In this document: one piece after another, positions 25,454 through 37,199 of the stretch
Numbering within the stretch: the first letter of the stretch is position 1
How the letters are laid out: every line of letters starts with the position of its first letter
DNA from: Lingula anatina
Lineage: Eukaryota > Brachiopoda > Lingulata > Lingulida > Lingulidae
Length of the DNA stretch: 64,000 nucleotides
Direction: 5' to 3'
NCBI RefSeq assembly: GCF_001039355.2
Contig: NW_019775748.1
Span: 21,389 to 85,388 of the forward strand
Translations under genes and position numbers: made by a program
Notes under the pieces: model-generated
Seen by the model: the letters and a program-made list of their open reading frames with translations, nothing else
Database searches by the model: none
Told to the model about the DNA's origin: nothing

Positions 25454-26296
25454 ATTTATCACATTACCTATGCTTATAAGGGTTTTTGAGGCATAACATT
25501 AAAAAAAATCTAAAAACATAAAAATTTCCAAAAAATGGGACTAAGTCAGTAACTTTGACTTGAAATATAACTTCAAACAAACAATCAAAAACATCTGAAT
25601 GACTGCATACACGTATCTTGGAAAACATGGAAATCAGTTGCCTAAAAAGCATGGTGGGATGCGATACTGAGATCAAAATAAACCAAACTCGGCTCTCAAA
25701 TAGCGCTCTACATCTCTTCTATAAGATAAGGAAATATATAAGGAAAAGAAAAAAAAACTCACAATGTAAAAATGTCAATATACTGTAGAAAATAATTTAA
25801 AACAAGTAAATAGTAGGTACATATTTTCATATTAACATGCAACTTGCCCTTTTGTTACAAAACTGTTCATTATAAAATGATAATATGTGACCATTTGCAA
25901 TGTATTTAAAAGACTAGATATCAAACAATACATTTAAAGAGTAAATCAACTGACTTTGCCTGTAAAAATACAATGTATTTGGCTATCATGGAGTAGCCAC
26001 TGCCTGAGGGGGATATTTCAAGGTAAAAAAAAAAATTGAGACCTATCAACATTCTTTACTTGGCTCAAGAATTATTCTAGAGGGTAACATTCCTTTTTCT
26101 ACCATTTAAAAAGTAGAGGTAATTTAGTCATTAAAATTCAAAAATAAAAAGACAATGGTAAGTTCCATATCAGATCCACTCACAATATTTCTATTTACAA
26201 ATGAAATAAAATGAATGGATTTAACATGACATTTGCCACAGAAGTAGATGTGGTAGTTTTACCTACACCCTGCTTTTGTTGTGTTCTGAGCACCAA

Positions 26297-26512
26297 TCTC
26301 TTACAAAAATGTGACCACATGTTGTAAACCTGCTTACTAGTAACATTTTTGAGAAGGTAGCTTCTCTTGTTCACTATTTAAAAAAAAATACTGCTAAAGT
26401 TTCTTACAAAACTGTGACCATAGGTAGTAAAACTGCTTACTAGTAATAACATTTTTGAGAAGGTGGAATCTTGTTAACCATTTAACAAAAAAAAAAGAGT
26501 AAGTACTAAAGT
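26297..26512. repeat. Tandem duplication (about 104-112 bp units) overlapping the 3' end of the M6PR-like coding region
   Basis: The copies at about 26297-26400 and 26401-26512 share cttacaaaa.tgtgacca and gcttactagtaa plus catttttgagaaggt. The stop codon (26506-26508) falls at the edge of the second copy, so the 3' UTR start was duplicated. The A-runs differ in length. Confidence 0.85.
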
Positions 26513-27899
26513 CTCTGATAATACTTGTATTCCACACTGTCTCCAAGGCATGGGCTGATAAAAAAGAGATACCCATCCTTTATAAGTCCTGGCAAATCAG
26601 ACCAGAATTGGTAGTGAGGGATAAGTGCCGTCCCACTGGCAGCATACACTGTCTTATTGTATAACACACCTGGGAACGAAGGGGAAGATTATAATTGTTA
26701 TAATACATGTCAACTTAGTTCATTGTTCAAGCAGAAGAAATATTTGACAAGTCTGTTTATAACATTTCATTTCATCTCACAAATTGTATTGATGGGATAT
26801 GTATTTCACTTGAAGACTAAAATTTGACATAATTCTTTCAAAAATTTCATCTAAAATGAAATATTTCAAATATAAAGTCACTAAATTACACTAATGATTG
26901 CACTTAAAACCCAAACACACACACAGACACAAAACATAACCTACTCACCAACAACAAAATAGGAAGTCACAGTAGTGAAAAACACTATCAAGAGAATGCT
27001 GCCTGTGCTGAGTGTATCTTGTGCTTTAAGTGGACAGCAATGCTGGGAGTGTAGTGTGAGATTATAGAAAGATGTGTTCACCATGTTTCCTGTTAATATT
27101 GCATCAGGCACATCTGGTGAACACTGCAGGTACACTCGGCTAAATGTGTGAGCACCTAAAAGAAAAAGTAGGAAGCGAACATGTTTAAGATGGAAATAAA
27201 TTTCCATATTAAATGAACAAATATTTTGAACCATGTTTAGTACATGAAAAACTTCTTGATGAATTTACATCCAGGAAAAGGAAATCTTTTTGATAATTTT
27301 AAAAGATATTTGCCATGAAATAATTTAGCAAGATTATCTAATTCATTACTTCCTAAAGAAATTTGCCACCTGTCAAACATCAACGTACAGTTTTGAAATG
27401 CAGAAGTCAGTGCAAGTATTGAAGTTGAAGGTGGCAGCATTTGAAAAAAAAAAACGGTTAAACCAGTTCTGTTTCATCTTGAAATATTTAATCGATATTA
27501 AAAATTACTGTAATTCATGCTCTACACTGACTTACCATTATTTGTGACATACTTCAGGAATAATGATCTTACTCCATTTCTCTCCTCGACATGAAATTCT
27601 GGCTTGCTGGCTCCAAGACAGCGGTAATGCTCATTTTTATCTTGCATACAAAGATTGACATTACTACAATTACCACTTGAGTTAACAACAGAGATTGAAT
27701 GACATGGACTGAACCAAAACACCGGCAACTTAACCCTGTTTGAAACAGTTTCATTCAATTTCTTTAAGTCAATTTTACCATGTCCATCAGATAGTGTACA
27801 TGAGCAGCTGTCTGTACTGGTACACGTTAGTTCCTGAGAAAAGGCAATTTGGATAACGAGCCAAAGACACCCATGCAAGCTTTTCCACTTCACTTTCAT
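26506..27899 (-). CDS. Cation-dependent mannose-6-phosphate receptor-like type I membrane protein
   Basis: Three minus-strand exons (27536-27899, 26949-27155, 26506-26669) sum to 735 nt and encode 244 aa. A hydrophobic signal peptide (CLWLVIQIAFS) is followed by a Cys-rich lumenal domain with several N-glycosylation sequons (NETV, NSSG, NCSN, NTSF, NLTL). A single transmembrane helix follows (SILLIVFFTTVTSYFVVG, about residues 173-191). Just after the helix, GVLYNKTVYAASG and FWSDLPGLIKDG line up with the conserved juxtamembrane segment of CD-MPR (GGFLYQR.. and FWQDLGNLVADG). CD-MPR carries lysosomal enzymes from the trans-Golgi to endosomes. Here the lumenal part is divergent and the conserved lectin-site Glu is not obvious, so sugar binding is doubtful. 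The tail is short and ends YYQRL, a Yxx-hydrophobic sorting motif, in place of an acidic dileucine. ATG27-family membership is an alternative name. Confidence 0.78.
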
Positions 27900-28387
27900 G
27901 TTTACACCGGAAGTGAGTCATTTCAGTCCGCAGTTTTATTTTTTCGGAAAATAAATGAATAAATGGAATTAACTGAAATTTATCATTGACATATACATTA
28001 CTTATTTAAATATGATACCAGGGTGTAATGTATACGTTTTTATTATTGTTCACTTATTTCTCTTATGTTAAGGTCAAACTTTTACTGCGACTTGTAAGGA
28101 GCTAGTAAGGAGAACTGAAGTTTGATATATAAAATAAATGCAAATAAATATTCGCAAGGGTTCGCATTAACTGCTGATAAGGTAAATAGTTCATATTGTA
28201 AGAAGAGCAAACGATTTTTTGCTTTTTAAAATGCAAATTATGTGTAATTTTATCTTTCCTTTAGTATTGTATCCTTTCGGGCATTATGGTGGTTCTTTGT
28301 GTTTCAACAAGGTCATGGACGTCGAGTTGTCAACAGCATTTTGCCCGCTACAACATCTGTAGATTTATAGATAGCTGATCAGCATAG
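27900..28387. promoter_or_regulatory. Divergent promoter region between the M6PR-like gene (-) and the NR5B receptor (+)
   Basis: About 490 bp lie between the M6PR-like ATG and the start of the duplicated block, which carries a good splice donor (aaaa|gtaagt at 28395) for a receptor 5' untranslated exon. No TATA box at a convincing position. Confidence 0.55.
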
Positions 28388-31300
28388 ATCAAAAGTAAGT
28401 TGCTGTCTATTACCAGCGTAGAAATATTAAGTCGACATTATGCTTACTGATTCACAGAACAGTTTCAAATCATACATTTCGTTTGAAAAAGAGTACAGCG
28501 TGCCTTATGGTGACCTTGACATAGTCGCCGTTTTGCAGACAGAAATCTAAAAAGTTTTCAGTACAATTAAACGTCTGGTTGGATCTTGTTGACTTAAATA
28601 TGGAATGAAGATTTATACATTTTGGGCACGAATGGGGGAAAACAAGGTTTGGGATGAAGTCGGAGATTTGGTTTACCGCCTAAAATTCTACGTTTTCAAG
28701 ATGGCTGTCCTTGACCTATTTAGGGTTGACAGGATAGTGCAGTTCGTGTTTACAGTTTGACAGCAGAATTTATTTGGAAGTTTCTTTAACTCTTCAATCA
28801 TTAACGGCATGCTATTTAATCAATTTTATTGGATGTATTTATTATTACCTGGCCCGAAAAGAGTACATCTTATGATTTAAACGGGAATTTAAAAAAGGGG
28901 AGCAGTTTATAATTATGTGTAACTCGATCATTCTGCTGTTTGAAGTTTCCTAAAAAAAAAAAATAATAATAATAAAATCCCTGTCAAGTGAGGATGGTGA
29001 TTGTGTCATCGAAAATGTGATTTTTGCAGTAATTTGTTAAATTTCCTTGTGCTTCAGCAGCATTTGTTTAATTTTATTAATTAAAATATACCATTGTTTT
29101 GGTTTGTGAACTGAATGGGTGGTTTTGTAGAGAGACTGAGTTAAAGTGTGATTGCCAAGGCATACATAATATAAAATACAAATACCCTTTTCAATAAACT
29201 GCATACTTCAATGGTTTCTATTTACAGATTTTCAATATGAGTGAAGACACAGATGTTGGCATATCCCCTGTGTTGCTACAGGCAGTGACAGAAAAGCTAG
29301 CCACATCTACAAACCATCACATAAACCACACAGATACCGTCATAACAACAGCAGCAGGCAACCTGTCCTCAGACCCAGGGGGAGGATACATGGTGGCTTC
29401 CTCAGATCTCCTGGAGACAGCCAGCCACGAGGTGGGAGTCGAAGGTGGAGTTCAGGAGCAAATAGTAGAGGAGGGAGGCCACGAAGACGGGATCCATGAA
29501 CGGGTGGTGTACCTCGATCACGGCCCAGAGGGACAGGAGGAGGTGATCGTGATGGACAGGCATGAGAACAATGGGGTTGATGAGGTCGCGGAGCAAGTGG
29601 TTGAGACCCAAGATGGTGACAATCAGACCAGGATTGTGTTGGAACAAAAGAGTGGACAGAGACTGGTGATCAGAGTGGAACCTAATGGTGACAGTGGCGA
29701 CACCCAGGCAGGGGTGGCCAGGCAACAGATTATTAACGTTCAGGGGGATTTTGATGTTGGTAAAGTTTTGGCAGCTATTGCAAACCACCATGCTAAGAGT
29801 CAAGGCGAGAGTGAAAACCAGACCGAGGCGCCGATTATACTGATAGCCAACTCCCAGGAGGAACAACAGCTGTCCGGAGGTGACATTCCTGTGGCCACCA
29901 CGGAGACGATAGTTGACATGGCAGGTTATGAAGATGGGTCGAGGAAGAGAGCAATGTATACAATTAACCAGGATGGAACTCCTAGCAAAATGAGAATCAT
30001 TGAATTGTCCAACGTGGCCTCCCATATCATTAACAGTTCATCCCCTGCTACAGCTCAGTCTCCGCAGCAATCCACAATGGCAGCTATGTTAGAGAAATAT
30101 GCAGACAAAGGACCATGTCCTATTTGCGGGGACAGAGTTTCAGGTGTGTAGAGTGGACCTATGGGAAAAAGATTGTTTTCTTGTCATTGTTTGCTGTGCT
30201 ACATTGGGTTCTACAAATTAACTGCACATTTCTACAATATTTTCTCTTAAAGAAGGAATCAGATGGAACTAGTTTATGCAAATACTGCTACACATGTACT
30301 TTTACTACTGTTTACTACTTTGACAGAAAATTTAAGCCTTTANATCAAAAGTAAGTTGCTGTCTATTACCAGCGTAGAAATATTAAGTCGACATTATGCT
30401 TACTGATTCACAGAACAGTTTCAAATCATACATTTCGTTTGAAAAAGAGTACAGCGTGCCTTATGGTGACCTTGACATAGTCGCCGTTTTGCAGACAGAA
30501 ATCTAAAAAGTTTTCAGTACAATTAAACGTCTGGTTGGATCTTGTTGACTTAAATATGGAATGAAGATTTATACATTTTGGGCACGAATGGGGGAAAACA
30601 AGGTTTGGGATGAAGTCGGAGATTTGGTTTACCGCCTAAAATTCTACGTTTTCAAGATGGCTGTCCTTGACCTATTTAGGGTTGACAGGATAGTGCAGTT
30701 CGTGTTTACAGTTTGACAGCAGAATTTATTTGGAAGTTTCTTTAACTCTTCAATCATTAACGGCATGCTATTTAATCAATTTTATTGGATGTATTTATTA
30801 TTACCTGGCCCGAAAAGAGTACATCTTATGATTTAAACGGGAATTTAAAAAAGGGGAGCAGTTTATAATTATGTGTAACTCGATCATTCTGCTGTTTGAA
30901 GTTTCCTAAAAAAAAAAAATAATAATAATAAAATCCCTGTCAAGTGAGGATGGTGATTGTGTCATCGAAAATGTGATTTTTGCAGTAATTTGTTAAATTT
31001 CCTTGTGCTTCAGCAGCATTTGTTTAATTTTATTAATTAAAATATACCATTGTTTTGGTTTGTAAACTAAATGGGTGGTTTTGTAGAGAGACTGAGTTAA
31101 AGTGTGATTGCCAAGGCATACATAATATAAAATACAAATACCCTTTTCAATAAACTGCATACTTCAATGGTTTCTATTTACAGATTTTCAATATGAGTGA
31201 AGACACAGATGTTGGCATATCCCCTGTGTTGCTACAGGCAGTGACAGAAAAGCTAGCCACATCTACAAACCATCACATAAACCACACAGATACCGTCATA

Positions 31301-32298
31301 ACAACAGCAGCAGGCAACCTGTCCTCAGACCCAGGGGGAGGATACATGGTGGCTTCCTCAGATCTCCTGGAGACAGCCAGCCACGAGGTGGGAGTCGAAG
31401 GTGGAGTTCAGGAGCAAATAGTAGAGGAGGGAGGCCACGAAGACGGGATCCATGAACGGGTGGTGTACCTCGATCACGGCCCAGAGGGACAGGAGGAGGT
31501 GATCGTGATGGACAGGCATGAGAACAATGGGGTTGATGAGGTCGCGGAGCAAGTGGTTGAGACCCAAGATGGTGACAATCAGACCAGGATTGTGTTGGAA
31601 CAAAAGAGTGGACAGAGACTGGTGATCAGAGTGGAACCTAATGGTGACAGTGGCGACACCCAGGCAGGGGTGGCCAGGCAACAGATTATTAACGTTCAGG
31701 GGGATTTTGATGTTGGTAAAGTTTTGGCAGCTATTGCAAACCACCATGCTAAGAGTCAAGGCGAGAGTGAAAACCAGACCGAGGCGCCGATTATACTGAT
31801 AGCCAACTCCCAGGAGGAACAACAGCTGTCCGGAGGTGACATTCCTGTGGCCACCACGGAGACGATAGTTGACATGGCAGGTTATGAAGATGGGTCGAGG
31901 AAGAGAGCAATGTATACAATTAACCAGGATGGAACTCCTAGCAAAATGAGAATCATTGAATTGTCCAACGTGGCCTCCCATATCATTAACAGTTCATCCC
32001 CTGCTACAGCTCAGTCTCCGCAGCAATCCACAATGGCAGCTATGTTAGAGAAATATGCAGACAAAGGACCATGTCCTATTTGCGGGGACAGAGTTTCAGG
32101 TGTGTAGAGTGGACCTATGGGAAAAAGATTGTTTTCTTGTCATTGTTTGCTGTGCTACATTGGGTTCTACAAATTAACTGCACATTTCTACAATATTTTC
32201 TCTTAAAGAAGGAATCAGATGGAACTAGTTTATGCAAATACTGCTACACATGTACTTTTACTACTGTTTACTACTTTGACAGAAAATTTAAGCCTTTA
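28388..32298. repeat. Near-identical 1956-bp direct duplication with an N at the junction (assembly artefact)
   Basis: 28388-30342 repeats as 30344-32298 with period 1956; the only differences I noticed are 29108 and 29113 (g) versus 31064 and 31069 (a). A single N at 30343 separates the copies. Each copy carries the receptor 5' donor, intron, first coding exon and the start of the next intron. Only the second copy continues into the zinc-finger exon. The structure fits two overlapping contig ends or alleles laid end to end. Confidence 0.93.
29237..30143 (+). pseudogene. Duplicate copy of NR5B first coding exon (probably an assembly duplicate)
   Basis: This encodes the same 302 residues as 31193-32099, from [11 protein letters not shown] to [10 protein letters not shown], with the donor gtgtgt. 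Splicing it to the single downstream zinc-finger exon is possible in principle, but the near identity and the N at 30343 argue that it is the same exon shown twice. Confidence 0.85.
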
Positions 32299-35254
32299 GG
32301 ATGATATATGCCATGTTTGTTAGACAGTTGCTGTTATACAGAAGTAAAGTGTGTACCATCAACTTATTTGATTGCAATAACTCTTGTTGTTCTAGGGTTC
32401 CACTACGGTATTTATACATGTGAAAGTTGCAAAGGTTTCTTCAAGAGGACGGTGCAGAACAAGAAGGATTTTTCTTGTCATCGGAATGGGGACTGCGATG
32501 TCAATGTGATGAACAGAAAAAAGTGTCCGTCTTGCAGGTTTAAGAAATGTCTGGAGGGCGGCATGAGGCTGGAAGGTATGGAGAGGAAGTAAAATATTTC
32601 AGTACTTGTGTGAAAGATTAGATGAAGATAGTTGATTCATAAATAAAAGTTAAAATGTTACATGTTTTGAAATTTGTCAAAAAAATTTAAATGGAAAAAA
32701 ATATATGGATATGGAATTTGTAAGTTAGTCTGTAGTATTATGTATAAAAAAGGACATTTTTATTTTAAATTTAAAAAATCAGAGCATTTAAACAACAACT
32801 AATCTTAAAGATTTGTATCGAGATGTTTGGATATATCCAAGAATTTTATAAAATTGACATCTGCCTCAAGAACTATGTGTGTGAACAACGATAACAGTTA
32901 ATATTCACTTATATGTGTATACATGATATGTGGGAAAGTAAAATGAGGGTAAATAAGTATATTGTGCTGGTAGCTGCTCAAAACCTGTTATGATAAAATT
33001 ACACTGCAGCTAAATGGCAGTGGCCTTTATAATGCAGTTATGTAGGTTCCATAGCATGACCTTGGTAACCAATTTTCACAGGTTTGAAATGAAATAGCAT
33101 CTACTTCTGGGTTTAATTTTATGAAACATTTTCTCATTAAGGCATTTGGATTACAGGACATTTTGATAGCTCTGTCACTGCAGATATTAAAGGAACCCAT
33201 GGTTATGTCAGTAAAGTATAAAGTTTCAGTAATAACTAGTTAATTGCGATGATAACTAGTCAATAAGTTGATCAGGTTTTCTTTGCAGGTTCTTGCTTTG
33301 AAACGTAAAGAGACACTTTTTGTTTTTTTACGTCATGATTAATCTGATAACTTTATTTTCCATCCCCAGCCATACGAGTAGATCGTACTAGAGGAGGCAG
33401 AAGCTCGTACAGTTCACCCGGAAGTCTCACTTCATCACCGTCAAATCTCCAACTGACGCCTTTACGGACGCCCCCCAATGCACAAACAGCCAGTGCCAAC
33501 CCGAGCTTGGTGGCCATCTTAAATCGTCCCTTGGGCTCCACTCTCAAGTCTCCCAGTGCTGTGGTCCCCGTGCTCCCCTCCATAGTGACTGAGATCATGA
33601 ATGTGGAGTCCCTACTGTCTGACGAGGAACCTGTGGCCGCATGTTGTCAGGATAGGATGACTGCCTCAGATAGAGACCAGTACAACTCCCTACTTCACCT
33701 AGCTGACCACAGGTTGTATAAAATAGTGCGATGGGCAAGGAATCTCCCCGATTTTGCTGGAATAGAGGTATAATATATTCCTTGGAGTTATATGAGTTTT
33801 TTTAATGTATATATGTAAGTAAGCTTGTGGGATAGTTTTTGACAAGTTTATTTGTTTATGGTCATTGACCAGTATTTATGTTCACAAAGTTACCTGTATA
33901 ATAGTGAACTGTACTGAATTCACTGATGAAATATCTTGAGTATAATAGTGAACTGTATTGAATTCACTGATGAAATATCTTGACTTTATTAGGTAAAAAA
34001 GTCAGGATTTACATTCTAAATAATTTTCTTGATTTGCACATCATCTACAAGGAAAAATAAAACAGTTCCTTGCTTACATGTTATAAGATGCTTTTTTAAA
34101 AGCACCTGTGCATTCAGCACACTTTTTCAACTTTTTTTCATCACTTTTTTTTTTCAACAGAAATCCATTTTTTTCTTCAATATCATATGTGGCCTCCCAT
34201 AAGGTTAAGAAGCCATTTTTTCCTATATCAAAATCATGTCTCAGGGTAGCACTTGAAAAATATAGAAAAATAATCTCCAAGTTTGTGTTTTCAGACCGAT
34301 GATCAGATCTTGATGCTACAGAATGCATGGTCGGAGCTGCTCCTGGTGGGCTGCTGCTGGCGGTCCATTGGCGTCCAGAACCAGCTTCTGTTGTCCAACG
34401 GCAAGCTGATGACCCTAGAGATGGCGCGGGCCATTGAAGTAGAGGAGACGTTTACACGTCTTTTGAACTTAACTCAGCACCTGCGCAGGTTAAAAGTGGA
34501 TAAGCATGAGTATGCCTGCTTCAAGGTGCTAGTGTTAATATCACCAGGTAGGTGGAGTGCATCTTTTTAGTTGGTATGTTTTTAGCAATAGTTGGTCACC
34601 ATTGTCCAGTTCTTCCTTTGTTAGGTTCTCAAATGCACTTAAATAAACTGCTATATATTACATCGATATTTGTGTTTAGTTTATGCCGCTATCAAAAGTT
34701 CTTAAATAGTAGATAGTGAGGAAAACAAGTTTTACTTAATACTCTTCACAGAAACTTTTTATAATAATTAACATGTAAATAGAAAATGCTCTGTTTTCAA
34801 CTGTTGTTTGCAACAAAACGCTATAGTTAAAATAGACGTAGTTCAGAATGAATACAAGGTTCATTATTTTTAGCAGCCATACGTTTTGCTGGTTCGCAAT
34901 GTCGTATCAAAAGGAATTTTTTATATATGTTATAGTATTTATTATTATAGTATTTATAAATGTTTTAAACTTTACTTTGTTTCAGATATTGATGGTTTGA
35001 AGAATCCAACCAGCATCCGTGAATATCAAGACCACATCAACGAGGCTCTCCTCACTTACACCTCTACACACTTCCCAGAAATGCCAACGAAATTTGGCGA
35101 ACTTCTTCTGCGCATTGGAGAGCTCACGCAGACAGCAGTCATAGCCAAAGAACAACTGGTCAGGAAGCACATGGCAGGAACAATCCCAACATTCAGTCTG
35201 TTAACGGAACTTATCAAAGGAGATAGCATCCTCTCAGCAGCTTCTCAACTCTAA
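31193..35254 (+). CDS. NR5B-type (Hr39 / FTZ-F1-beta-like) nuclear receptor
   Basis: Exons 31193-32099, 32396-32575, 33370-33767, 34295-34547 and 34986-35254 sum to 2007 nt and encode 668 aa. A long acidic A/B region (residues 1-292, Glu/Gly/Val-rich) precedes the DNA-binding domain. The first finger starts at [10 protein letters not shown] and crosses an intron to [19 protein letters not shown], whose P-box ESCKG is NR5 type. The second finger ends [17 protein letters not shown]. The A-box extension [13 protein letters not shown] matches the DHR39 form ([12 protein letters not shown]) rather than NR5A (RADRMRGGRNKF). A ligand-binding domain follows (NR signature around [18 protein letters not shown]), ending with an intact AF-2 helix LLTELI. 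NR5 receptors bind extended half-sites (TCAAGGTCA) as monomers. The start was chosen as the first ATG after the acceptor at 31183. NR5B is inferred from the A-box; a wider tree would settle it. Confidence 0.88.
32576..33369. other. NR5B intron between the zinc-finger and hinge exons
   Basis: 794 bp, AT-rich. No gene seen. Confidence 0.8.
33897..33983. repeat. Two 44-bp-period tandem copies
   Basis: tataatagtgaactgta through atatcttga occurs at 33897-33938 and 33941-33982 with a single c/t difference. It lies in the NR5B intron before the first ligand-binding-domain core exon. Confidence 0.92.
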
Positions 35255-36419
35255 AATGGCCATTCTTGATGCCAGACCATTGTTCGGCTGGATCCAAACT
35301 GGTATATGTATAGTAATATTCACCACTGGTTGAATATTGATTTATTTTAAAAGATGTTGACTTAAATTTCACCATTAATATTCTTTTTTCCATTGATTCA
35401 ATGCTAAAATTAGAATTTATTGAGAATATTTAGCTGGTTATCTAGACTTCAACCATGTCTTCCTTAGTCTATCTTGAACACGGCTAAAAATGACCTTTAA
35501 ATAACCATTGTTATGACACATCTTTGAATATTACAGAGGACATTTCACATCTTATTTATTCTTTGTTTTAATTCATTTGCTTTAATATGGGGACCAAATT
35601 CACCTTTTCTGTAAATACGTGATTGTGGAAATTATTTTAAAAAGGAATCCTAAGTGTTTTTATGTATGTTTCTAAATTTTTCTTGGGAGCAAATTCCTTA
35701 GAAACATTTGAATGGTGTTGTCTACGTGGCTTGAGTCCAGTGAATCTCAAATTGTACAGTCTGCTAGGCAATGGAAATAGCAGAGAAGTACCCATTCACT
35801 TTCGTGACTGAAATAATTTATAATTTAGTCCTGTATGAAATTGCATCCTGAAGATTTTTGCTAGAATGACAGTGAATTTACACATAAGTTTTATTGAAAG
35901 TAATTCTCGTGTTAGTCTGGTACTAAACATATTTAATGCATCTAGATCTGTATGATGCATAAGATTAAAGCATTTTTCATATTGAAAGGTACATACAAGG
36001 TCATGTTCATAGGTCCCCCACATAAACCCAGGGATGGAAATTGGGTTTGATAAGAATTTACTGGAAATCTGAGAATCTGTAAAACTTTGAATTATCTGAA
36101 CAGCAACAACCGTGGAAGCATTTTATTGTCTTGCCTCCAAAGCAACTCATAATGTGTAAAGGAATGATTATGAGTTGCCCAGATGATATTTGGTAGGTAA
36201 TTTTCCAGATTGGTAATAGTGGATGTTTAAGTTTGGTAGATTTCAAGGTATTTCACCTTTGTATCATTAAGTATCATTGACATTTGACAGATTAATTGAT
36301 ATTTGTCATTTCACTCTTAATCTGATGCATCTAATCTTTATCTTTATGCAGGTTTTAATAAAAACATTTTCGATTAATTGTATGTAACAGACTTAATGCC
36401 TTCAATATTTTATTTATTA
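35255..36419 (+). other. NR5B 3' UTR with AATAAA at 36357-36362
   Basis: About 1.1 kb of non-coding AT-rich sequence follows the stop codon. The first good polyadenylation signal lies about 60 bp before the left inverted repeat of the 36420 element. Another AATAAA at 38927-38932, with ATTAAA near 38882, could serve a longer transcript running through the element. Confidence 0.55.
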
Positions 36420-36474
36420 GTACCACCAGCGTGTACGCTGGCGGTACTCATGGTTTTAGTCCCGACCCGTCTCG

Positions 36475-36529
36475 TCCGGCTCCGCCGGCTCCGTTGGCTC
36501 CGCCGGCTCCGTAAGCTCCGCCGGCTCCG
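36475..36529. repeat. GC-rich ggctccgcc minisatellite
   Basis: Units of ccggctccg with variants (ttggctccg, taagctccg) form a short Leu/Arg-rich or Pro/Ala/Glu-rich spurious frame. It sits just inside the left inverted repeat of the 1.85-kb element. Confidence 0.9.
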
Positions 36530-37199
36530 CGTACTGGCGCCGGATACAAGTCACCGTTACCGCTTCTCCTCCTAGACCGCAAGGACCCCTGTCCCCATCT
36601 CTTGGATTTAGGTCACATATAACCTCAACTTGAACCCCCAGGTTTTTTTGTCTCAGTCGGTACATTGACCTGGGCGTGACGCTCCTTGAAATGCACCCTT
36701 GTCAAAATTTTTGAAAATTCAATGCCAATTATCTACCCTACGGAAGGAATTATGGGAAAATTTTCTACAGACGGCTTTCCAAAAGTCATATGTGTAGATT
36801 TCAAATATGCCCTTGGATTTGACCTTTGACCTTTATTTCAAGGTCAAACGGGCCAAAATTTTCAAAAAAATGAAATTTTTTACGAAAAAAAATATTATTT
36901 GCACTGTTATTCAGACACTACACAGACTTAACCAATAATTATATTGGAAAGTGTTACCCTTTGGGTCATCTTTCATCTCTGTGAATTTGGGGTCAATCGG
37001 TGCATTTTCACAGGAGTAGCGGCCATAAAATACCGAAAATGAAAACTGTCTCTAATTCGGGAACCGTTAATGCTAGCGACCCGTTCTTTTTTGCATTTTG
37101 TAGAGCATGTAAAGCCCAACACTGAGAGTGGTCTCCGTTTTTTTGTATTTCATACGGTTTTCGTGTTATGCTGTATTAAAAAGTACTTTGTGGTGGCAC

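Noticed and set aside
29402-31981. 207-residue minus-strand ORFs inside both copies of the NR5B first exon
   Set aside because: Antisense shadows of a GC-richer coding exon, with no independent family signal.
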